A stretch of 55,833 nucleotides of DNA from Lingula anatina (lineage: Eukaryota; Brachiopoda; Lingulata; Lingulida; Lingulidae): positions 190,969 to 246,801 of the forward strand of contig NW_019775674.1 in NCBI RefSeq assembly GCF_001039355.2. The letters are read 5' to 3'. Shown here piece after piece: positions 47,018 to 55,833 of the stretch. A program made the position numbers and the translations under genes. The notes below the pieces were generated by a model. That model had not been told where the DNA came from, ran no database searches, and saw nothing but the letters and a program-made list of their open reading frames with translations. The number at the start of each line of letters is the position of its first letter. The stretch's first letter is position 1.

Positions 47018-48103
47018 AATAAATAAATAAATAAAAAAGGAGATGACACAAGACAAGCTCAGGATATTTACGTAGACACTTACAAATGGTGTCGATGTTG
47101 CCTGGACGTCATGACAGTCTAAATGCTTTGGGTGTCACGCTGAACATTTTGACTGGATAAAATGATTTCACTGAATGAGTAACTGACTTGGGTGTCCAAG
47201 CAACAAAAAGTGCTTGATACTGGTTAAGGTACATCATTGCAGTAGTTGTGCTGCTTGCACGGCTGCCACAGTCTCATGCCAAATGGACCTACATTCCTTC
47301 TTATTTCACACAAAGTGCAAATTCTGTAACTTCTGTGTGATTTCTAATTTTTGCACCGATACAGGGATGTGGCCACTCAGTAATTTTCTGAGTGCATTAG
47401 CATTCTATCGATGCACCACCGAGGAAAGGGATGGCTCTTTCCACATACAGCCGTGTAACTCGTGTGACGTTTTGAATTAGTCCGCATTAGATATATTCAA
47501 GCGAATAAAACTAAGCGTTAAATCAATTTGACCATGAAGGCAACTGGTCCAGGTCCCATGAAAGAAGGAGAACCCAAAAAGACCATGCAGGTACTTGTAC
47601 ATGTAAATACAAATGCATTGCAGTAGATGTGCAAGCTGCTGACATAATCATACCACAATGTCATGCTTAATCGACCGCACATTCTTTCTTATTTTTTCCA
47701 ACTGTCCCTACTGTGTCTTTTAACCTCTGTGATTCCTAATTGATATTTCTGTTTTAATACATTGATGCAGGAACACATAGCCAATCTACAGGTTTTTATC
47801 CCCCTTGTTCAAAATACGGTACACGTTTATTACAACACCATAAATACTACATAGTACTGAGTATATAAGACTTGTACATAAGCCATATAAGAGCACTTTT
47901 AAATTAAAATACACCAGGGACGCTCTTAAACCTCTTCTAATTCCTAGTAATACACGGAACATCCCCTGACAGTAACAACCAATGTCAACAATTCCTCGTC
48001 ATTTAAATCTAATTTTAACCGACAGATGGCATCTGGGGCAGAGAGATCATTATTTAACCCGAATGGATATCAGTCGTGTCGTTGCTTAATTGATACATTA
48101 AAA
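45921..48103. other. Spacer between G and the mucin gene
   Basis: No gene recognised. Holds an (AAT)n plus (AAAT)n tract (about 46950-47033) and two copies of a ~75-base dispersed module (47234 and 47614) that also occurs at 40807. A region near 46487-46560 matches the spacers upstream of E and F (CAGTTCGTGTCA then TTTCTTCCA-type sequence). Confidence 0.55.
46950..47033. repeat. (AAT)n/(AAAT)n microsatellite
   Basis: About twenty AAT units followed by about six AAAT units on the plus strand. Confidence 0.95.
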
Positions 48104-48117
48104 TTTATTTGTTTATT
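48104..48117 (-). terminator. Polyadenylation signals of the mucin gene
   Basis: Two AATAAA hexamers on the minus strand (48104-48109 and 48112-48117), 86-99 bases beyond the stop codon at 48203. Confidence 0.6.
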
Positions 48118-48202
48118 TATGTTCCTGTGAAAAGAAACGATTCAGCGACTTGTTGGTCAAGGTCAAGATCAAGGTCACTAAATATATACGAGTAGATTGT
48201 TT

Positions 48203-51200
48203 TCAATAAGCTCCGTGAGCCCTTGCCTTGGCGGTACACATGTTGTACCCTGCGGGTCTCGTGGAGGTGCCACCCCACAGTGTCCCCGGGGGACATTCCT
48301 GCACGTGACTACCCCCTGCATAGTCACACTGGATAAAACAGCGTCTATTAGGGTGTGGGTAAAGACCTGGGTCTCGCAGGTAGCAGGCTCCGGCTGAAAT
48401 ATCAACAGGATATGTACACATGATAGTGTAGAGAAACACATAAAACGTTCTCAACGTACTACTGGTATTGATAACATGGTTATAAAAACCAGTGAATTAT
48501 ATCATACTTAAGTAAATGAAAACTTATTAAATCTTACATTGTACCGGAATAGAGAATCAGTTTTGGATATTTTTTTAAATATAAAAATAGTTTAAAAAAT
48601 AGGTCTATGTGGAACATTTTGAATAGGGTGCATAATTCTGAATGAATTAGCACCCTGTATTACATTGAAATATATGTGGGAGCAAACTGACTAAATGACA
48701 TTGGGAGAAGTCATCAAAAGACATTGAAATGGTAACATAACCTCTAGCTTTACTATTCAAGCCCAGCATTGGAATTTCGGAAAAAGGAAGGCCACCTTTC
48801 GCAATGGGGCTGTGACCTTGTGGTTGATACCAAGAGACCGGGCTTAAACTAAGAGAAAGCGTAGGGTCAGGATGGGGATAGAGGGAGGGGACTTTTAGGC
48901 ATAATCACTATAAGATACCTTTATGCCAGGCATACACATGAGTGGCGCAACAATACGAACAGCAAACCACAAAACACTCACCTATATGTCTGCATTTCCC
49001 CACGTTGTTCACCACTTCCCACGAGGCATGGTCTGGCCTGTCATGCCCATTACTATACTGCCTCGGCCGCACATCCTGATATGACCCATACTCCAAGCTG
49101 TTACCATGGAAATGCTCATAAGCATCCGGCATAAGGATCTCCATCATAGCAGCGTTTCTGCCTATAGGATTCTGCGCCCTGTACTCTGACACCGGATCCA
49201 TCCGGGCACGTCCGTCATAGGGGGCACCATATGGCGGTATCCTTGACAACAGAGGAGCTATGGTTGTTGTCATGACAATAGGTTTGGGTCGAGGGCGATA
49301 TTCAGGGGGTGAATTAAGTAGGCCAGTTCTAGGGTCACGCACTAAGTCCTTTCTGGACCTTGGTCTCTTGGGGTAGTAGACATAACGTGGCTCGTGGAGC
49401 TTCACCGGTGGTACTGTCGATGGTCTCTGTGCATAAATACCAGGGTTTGAATGAACTATTGGAGAAACGTATGGCCTGTGTATTTGACTGTTCGTAGTGT
49501 ACCCGGTGCCTTCTTCGTGTGGTTTTAAGTTTGTCGGTGGATGATTGGGTAAACCGGCAGAAGCAGGGCCGCTGTTGTCCCAATAACTAGGAGCTGGCGT
49601 GGTAGTCATGGTAACGGGAGGAGGCGCAGCACGGGTTGTGGACTCCACAGGCTGAGAGTAGGTGGATGGCCGCGTTGACTGGTAATAGGTCGTCCCATAT
49701 GTCGGCGGAGATGGGGTAGTGGTTGACAGCGTCCAAGGGGAGATCCAGTCATAAGGCAGTGCCTGGTTAGCTTGTTGTCGGACTGCGTAATTTGGTTCTT
49801 GTTCTACAACACGAGGGTAAACGTTCACGATAGGCGTCGCTGTTGTCGTTGTGGTGGTCGCTACGGTGCTATATGTTGACACTGAGGGATGCTGGTAGGA
49901 CATCGATTGAGTATTGTGTTGACTTGTTGCATAGCTTCCCTCCTGTGACTTGTAGGAGAGGGGGATGTATGAATTGTGTGTATCTGCTTCTCCCGCTGAC
50001 ACTTGCTGCTCGTGGTATATAGGATAAGTAGGGGTTGTCCCGGTAGTGGATCTATGTGTGGTAGTAGTTGGTATTGGAGGATGGTGCATGATATTAGTAC
50101 GGTATCCATGATGCTGGGTTTGGCTTACAGGCGGGTTGGCATGATTTGCGGTTATGTAGGCCTCCATTGTCTGACTGTCAGAGACCGTACCTGGTTCAGA
50201 TGCTTGATACGTCACTGTGGCAGGAGTGCCTTCATCTGGAGTTGCCACAGGCACGCCTTCCGCTTTAAGGGCTGATATGTCTGACTGGTAGTTGGTGATA
50301 GTGCTGCCCTCTTCTCGAGTCCCTGAATGGAGTAATTGAGCATTTGCTACTGGAGCACTTGCATCAGGAGACGCCAGTTCCAAATGTTGGTAGAGTGGAC
50401 TGGGATGGCTTTCCGCCGGGGTAGCTGTTTCACTTTCATGGTAACTCACATCAGATGGCGCTGGGGGTCCAACGCCCTGATAACTGTGTTCTACAGAAGA
50501 TGCCTGAATGGACAGGTGCTCTCCGCCAGACTGGCTTTCATCTGGTGTTCCTGAATGTCTTCCTTCCAAACCAGGATCACTTTCATCCGGTGTTGCTGGT
50601 GGCTGTTCTCGGTAAACTATTGGTTTGCTTTGGGACGGAGAACCAACTTGGGCTGACCCCTGAACAGTAGCTTTCTTTGATTCCACAGAGCTGGCGGGGA
50701 CTGGAGTTTGGGAGACATGACCGATGTCCTGATTTTCAGAAGGTGTTGCATCGGTTTGGATCCGGCTGTTCTCAGTGCTAGGCTCATCCACGGTGCCTGG
50801 CTGATACGAATCCGATGGTGTAGCACTGACATCTCGAACAGAATTGGCGGCCTGCCACTGGTATATTTCCTTTATGACTTTCATAAACGATAACCAGTAG
50901 TTTTTATAGGGGTCATGTGAACCTGCTCCTGCCTGATACGGGTCGTTGACCGATAACTTTACTGTTGTCGGCACGGTGGGAGTTGGTGTCGGTGTTGTTG
51001 TTGTAGTGGTCATAACGGTTGTGATGGGCGTGGTCGGTTGGCTGCTGTATTGGTCGGGTGCAAACAACTGCTGAAACATCGTCCAGTAGTCAGAGTATGT
51101 GTCGCCCCCTATCGCATGTTCTCCGTCCTGCTGCGCCTGCGTAGTGGTTGGCGCAGCACGTGTAGTAGCTGGCGTCGTGGAGTATTGTGCCTCTGCACTA

Positions 51201-53823
51201 TTCTCGTCTGGAGATGCAGCAACATTAAGACTTTGGAAATATTCTGAATACTGGTCCCAAAAGTTTGCATCTGATGACCAAAGGGAGTTAGATTCAGTTG
51301 TCGTGGCAACTGTTGCCGTGGTAACAGACTGGCTGCTAGGTGACGTGCTGTAGTATCTTTCATAATTCCAGGGGAGAACCACCTGCACATAAAATAAATA
51401 AATAAATAAAAAGATAAATAAACTAATTAATAAATAAATAAAGGCCGAGAAACACAAAAATACAGAAGAAAATATTAATGTACATATATCGCTTTAAAAC
51501 AGACGCCTTCCATTGCATTTACAACATTGGTCAAAAAGGTTTTCCCACCCCCATTTCCATGTACTTTTTTTTACAAATGATCACCTTACGGCTGTAAATT
51601 GTTAGAAACAGTGCTTTTTATTACGTATACCGTGTCTAACATGATTAATGGTTTAAAAAATACAAAACAGTGGTGAAAATATACATATGTTATATCATTA
51701 AAGTAAAATTTATAAGAGGTACCCCTCAAATCGACCGTTTTACTGTGACTTCTAAAGATGTAAAGAAATGTCTATAAAATTGAAAAGACGCCATCAAATG
51801 TCACCAAATTCACACACAATTAGCATTAGAGTGTGCTCGTTAAAGATCACATGCCTAACAGCGTGTGCGTCTACCGCGTACTGCAGTTATCTCCTGTAGA
51901 CGGCGCGACAAGCCTTCAACACGGGTTGCAATTCTGTTTTGTGGGATATTGTCCCATTCTTCTTTAACAAGTTGGGGGAGTTGGTCCACGTTTTTATGGG
52001 GTTGGTTCTCCTTTGCATTGCACACTCCAATACATGTCACAGTTGATTAGTAAGTTTAATATCAGGGCTCAAAGATGGTGGTTCCATCCTTAGACCATTG
52101 TGTTTCTTCAACAAACACTTGCCAGGCGAGAGGTGTGAGCAAGTGTGCAGTCATGATAAAGCCTGGAGTTAACCCCAAAGCCAGTTCTTGAAGATGGAAT
52201 GAGATATCAGCTGAGAATGCTACGTGCAGTGATTTCACAGGCACCTGAACCTGGCCATCCATCACTGGAAGGAAGTCGATTTTGATGCAGAATCAAATTA
52301 TTTCTTGTATCCCATCGATGGCCAAAGAGGGTCCATAGACATGTTAAAAATGCCTCTTGGAAGGGTGAGTGCAGGATAATATGGCCTGAGGTGTTAGATC
52401 AATCCACATTTGGAGAACATTCCAAGCCCATGGTATTAGTACATTGTTCCTTTTGGAGCAAAAGGTAACAGGGGCATTTTTATGTAACATTCTCAACAGA
52501 AATCTCACTCCATTTGCAAGAGGTGAATTCAGGGATGCTACTGGCTTCATTGTGACGACGCACTTGCTCACAGCTCTCGTCTGGCAAACGATTTGTTGCA
52601 GAAACACGGGGCTCTGAGGATGGGACAACCGTCTTTGAGTCCTGATATTAATCCTACAGAGCACCTGTGGCATAAATTGGAATGTGCATTGCAGAGGAGC
52701 ACCAATTCCTAAATAATCTTGACCAATTCCGCCACGCTCTTTAGGATGAATGGGACAATATCCCACATAACAGAATTGTTACCCATGTTGAAGGCTTGTT
52801 GCGCCGTCTACAGGAGATAATTGCAGTACGCGGTAGACGCACACGCTGTTAGGCACGTTATCTTTAATGAGCACACCATAATGCTAATTGTGTGTGAATT
52901 TGGTGACATTTGATGGCGTCTTTTCAATTTTATAGACATTTCTTTACATCTGTAGAAGTCACAGTGAAACAGTCGATTTGAGGGGGTACCTCTTATAAAT
53001 TTTACTAAATGGTATAAAATGTGTATATTTGCACCACTATTTTGTATTTTTTTAACCATTAATCATATTAAACACGGTATACGTAATAAAAAGCACTATT
53101 TCTAACAGTTCACAGCTGTGAGGTGATCATTTGTAAATAAAAGTACATGGAAATGGGGGTGGGACAACCTTTTTGACCAATGTTGTATATTAAATGTCAC
53201 GGCAAAGATACATTATGACAATATTGATATTCCCTATATACGCTCTTCCTATGTATGGGATTCCAGTGTTGAAATATGCTTATTTTTCAAATACAACTTA
53301 TTTACTAAAAAGTATGAGAGATGACAATCTTATTATCATATGCTATGTATAAAACAATAAATAACGTACTGGAGTTATACAGGCACAGTACTTATTATAA
53401 GGCAAAGGACCATTATCGTTTAAAATGTCATTTTTATAACAAAAGCGGGCCCAGGCTATACCCCCTCCCCTCTTTACCGTCAGAGGTATCTCTTTTCCCC
53501 AGCCAAGACCCAGTTTATGTACTACAGTGCTTTACATATTTAAACAAGATTCCCCTTGTCTATTAATTCATATTTGTAGAGCAAGGCAAAGCAAACATCT
53601 TTAATCCTTTCGCCACGCCCAACCCACCCCCACGTGTTACCTCCCTCCTCTTGGGCCACGCCCTCCACTCCCCCACCCTCAAAATCCTGGATCCGATAAT
53701 GTTATACCAGTACACTATACTCACCTCTGCTGATGGTTCCTCTACCGTAGACTGTGCCTTCGTATGTAATATCACAGTACCGAGTAGTACTCCCAATGTC
53801 CGGAGAGAGAAAATGATGGTCAT
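48203..53823 (-). CDS. Secreted mucin-like protein with C-terminal chitin-binding (CBM14-type) domain
   Basis: Three minus-strand exons: 53823-53725 (ATG, 33 codons), 51382-48982 (2401 nt) and 48393-48203 (TGA). Donors are GTGAGT and the acceptors end in CAG; phases 0 and 1 match, giving 896 aa. Residues 1 to about 23 (MTIIFSLRTLGVLLGTVILH, then TKAQ) form a signal peptide. The central ~780 residues are rich in Thr, Ser and Pro, with TTT/TTTTP runs and repeated A-T-P-D-E/S words, typical of an O-glycosylated mucin. The end is cysteine-rich: YPHPNRRCFIQCDYAGG, then HVQECPPGTLW, then YNMC. This resembles a peritrophin-A chitin-binding domain with a short second Cys loop. Likely role is an extracellular matrix, cuticle, shell or mucus layer binding chitin. 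The name is not recognised; the start is fixed by the signal peptide. Confidence 0.85.
51522..53185. mobile_element. Tc1/mariner-like foldback element in intron 1 of the mucin gene
   Basis: Starts CAACATTGGTCAAAAAGG at 51522, ends with its complement at 53185, and is flanked by TA (51520-51521, 53186-53187), the Tc1/mariner target. The inverted arms are unusually long, about 430-470 bases (to ~51985 and from ~52745). Each contains coding for the transposase C-terminus: on the minus strand of the left arm EEWDNIPQNRIATRVEGL, and on the plus strand of the right arm the same segment with frameshifts. The plus-strand centre keeps a Tc1-type SPDINPTEHLWHKLE block near 52650-52700. Stops and frameshifts show it cannot encode an active transposase. 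Confidence 0.85.
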
Positions 53824-54576
53824 TATGACCTCTGGATGCGGGAAACGCGTGTTCAGTTAAGGAACCTTGATGCAAAGGACAGAAAAGGTCGTAAGGTAGA
53901 CTATATGAACACCTGTTTACTGCGCTCGTGTGTGAATATTTGCGACGTGTTTTCTAATATTTTAATGGCAGTATTTACAATGGGTCGTGCTGGGCTCCGT
54001 TGTTTGAGGTTTAGCTTCAGGCAGGTCGTCATTGACTACATTCCACGCGGCACCATCCATTTTACTGCCGTAGTAAGTTGCTGTGGTAGCATTTGATAAA
54101 GTCTATGATTTGGTCATAATATTTCTACCGCTATAGGTTTCTGAATACATTGTAGGTAGTTAGGACGGTTTAATTAGAAGTGACATGGACTTCCTCTTGT
54201 TCTGATAGATATTGTATACATATTCCAGTATGAAAAGTTTCGGATGGATGTATTGCTCTAGGCGACCCTGTGCACCAAATGTCTCATTGCTTCAGGCATG
54301 CCTTTAGGGAGCATATGCGACTATATGAAGTCTGCCGTTTATATATCTATCAACTGCAGAATGGATGTGGAAATTAATTTAATATCATGCGTTTATTAAA
54401 CTAATGTTTAAAAATTAAAACAGGAGAAATAAATAAAATGATACTTTTGACCCGACATATTTGATAAGTTACGATTTCGAAACCTGAGCACATGTTATAA
54501 TGTTTACGTCTATTTATAATGAAAAAAGTTTGGCTTAGTTAGTGAAAAGATTCCAACTGGCCTAAGGTAAACACTT

Positions 54577-54592
54577 AATAATAATAATAATA

Positions 54593-54644
<52 letters not shown>
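54577..54644. repeat. (AAT)n-(ATT)n self-complementary microsatellite
   Basis: Five to six AAT units run directly into about eighteen ATT units, so the two halves can pair. Confidence 0.9.
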
Positions 54645-54645
<1 letters not shown>

Positions 54646-55682
54646 AAAAATCCCCCACAACATGGATTTAAACACACCCCAAGCCAAACAAGAGTAAAAT
54701 CTAGCTGCTAGGCCCGTTTTACCAGTATATGTTTAAGGGTACACCCCATGGGTTTAAAAAATTCCCTAAATGCTTATTTTTGTTTTCCACAGCGTTTTAT
54801 AAAAAATTAATACGTTTTTCTAGGGATTATCTATGATATTGATATTGGAGCGTATAGGAAGTGGCTGCTTTTGTAATTACTGGTCAGTCATTAAATGATA
54901 AAATCAACCTCAATAAATATTTCCACGAATCCAAGTAGAATCCAAGTAAAAAGGGGATAGATGGATGATTCCAGAGTTCAGGAAAATTGCTTATTTTCCG
55001 GTGATATTCCGAGTTGGAGGGTAAATTCCATGGAGTGTATTTTTAATGAACATGAATTAAAGTAAAACTAGTCTGTCGGCGGTATTCCGGTTTCTGAATA
55101 CATTGTAAGTTGTCGCTCATGAACGCATTTATTAAAGAGATATAAACTGTTCATCTTAAGCTTTGCAAAATGGATTTCTGGCCTAAATGCAAGTTTTCCC
55201 ATACTTATCAGTGCTCAATGAATCTGTTCGACATCCGATATAAACCTATTTTTTTTTTTTTTTTTTTTTTTTGTAATAATCTCATAGGAGACAAATACAG
55301 AGGGTAGCCAACTATGCAGTCCACATGGTACGATGGCAACGTTTCAGTAAGATGTTTACAGTGTTTTTGTTGTGTATAATACGAAGAATTATTATCTTTT
55401 TCATATTGTCTGACATAACATGATTTCTTTTGCTTATTGTATTTTCTTGACTAACAAAACCTTTTCAATAAGAGAGTGTGCATTTAACGTCAAAGAGGGA
55501 AAATGAATGCTAAAATCGGGAATAGACAGGACGAGAGTAGTCAGTGATTGTAGCAGCATAGTGTTCTTTTGGTAAAAAAATATGAATAGATGTTCAATGT
55601 TAAATCATCGCTCATACAAGCAACACCATTAACGTTTACATGTATAAACAGTTAGTTGTCTTATTAGTTCAGGCCCGTCGCC

Positions 55683-55688
55683 GGGGGT

Positions 55689-55720
<32 letters not shown>
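55683..55720. repeat. Poly-G tract
   Basis: About 37 G interrupted once by T near the start. Sequence length here is likely unreliable. Confidence 0.9.
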
Positions 55721-55722
<2 letters not shown>

Positions 55723-55833
55723 TCGGGGTGTTCGAAAGAACCGCCCTTTTTGTCAGAAAAAGGTCCATTCTGGGTACAATTTGATCTAGGTACACAAAGG
55801 TTTCATTATAAAAGGTCCACTTTTTCAGAAAAA

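Larger units (their letters stand above)
53824..55833. other. Upstream flank of the mucin gene; no further gene seen
   Basis: Probable promoter region of gene H at its left edge, without an assignable TATA box. Contains an (AAT)n/(ATT)n tract, poly-T at about 55249-55272 and a G-run at the end. A GTTTCTGAATACATTGTA word occurs twice (54136 and 55089). A stretch near 54880-54960 loosely matches about 28440-28505 (GGTCAGTC..AATCAACCT..GAATCCAAGT), so it is probably a dispersed repeat. Confidence 0.45.

Noticed and set aside
50003-51353. Several plus-strand frames over the mucin exon
   Set aside because: Antisense shadows of a low-complexity Thr/Ser/Pro coding region whose minus-strand frame is open for 2.4 kb and splice-supported.
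53836-54096. 86-codon plus-strand frame upstream of the mucin gene
   Set aside because: No homology or splice support; it overlaps the likely mucin promoter.

Overview
The window is nuclear DNA of an animal, most likely a marine invertebrate. The genes have introns with GT/AG boundaries. The spacers are AT-rich, with abundant microsatellites and several classes of DNA transposon and LINE remnants. The encoded proteins are a chitin-binding mucin, AADAT-like aminotransferases and CAT-like acyltransferases. I cannot fix the phylum from the sequence; a mollusc or another lophotrochozoan is my guess, and an echinoderm, hemichordate or amphioxus is not excluded.

Layout: 1-13.2 kb holds no convincing gene. 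It contains a ~349-bp tandem repeat, foldback elements, a cluster of TCCTATAGGA palindromes and a decayed THAP-like coding relic. 13.2-32.0 kb is an array of kynurenine/2-aminoadipate aminotransferase (AADAT/KAT II)-like genes. Copy A is complete (minus strand, 4 exons). Copy B has only exons 3-4 (minus). Copy C is complete (minus, 4 exons). Copy D lies head-to-head with C (plus, 4 exons), has lost two cofactor-binding residues and has a replaced C-terminus. There is also an orphan decayed exon 2. 32.4-33.5 kb holds the 3' part of a Polinton/Maverick-type DNA polymerase B gene with an intron. 34.0-45.9 kb holds three tandem minus-strand copies of a CAT/condensation-superfamily acyltransferase with intact HHxxxDG motifs (E, F, G), each with one large coding exon and a conserved upstream non-coding exon. 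A truncated LINE interrupts the spacer upstream of F. 48.2-53.8 kb is a three-exon secreted mucin-like protein (H) with a C-terminal chitin-binding-type domain; a Tc1-like foldback transposon sits in its first intron. The remainder to 55.8 kb shows no gene.

How the genes may relate: two lineage-expanded enzyme families, PLP aminotransferases and HHxxxDG acyltransferases, lie side by side. They could form a small animal metabolic gene cluster that transaminates and then acylates a metabolite. This is inference from proximity only; independent tandem expansion is the simpler null.

Assembly cautions: single N characters at 16531, 21977, 25974 and 33550 and a 397-base N run at 29490-29886 mark joins. 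A 229-base segment appears on both sides of the N at 25974, and copy B ends next to the N at 21977. Part of the array may therefore be an assembly or haplotype artefact.
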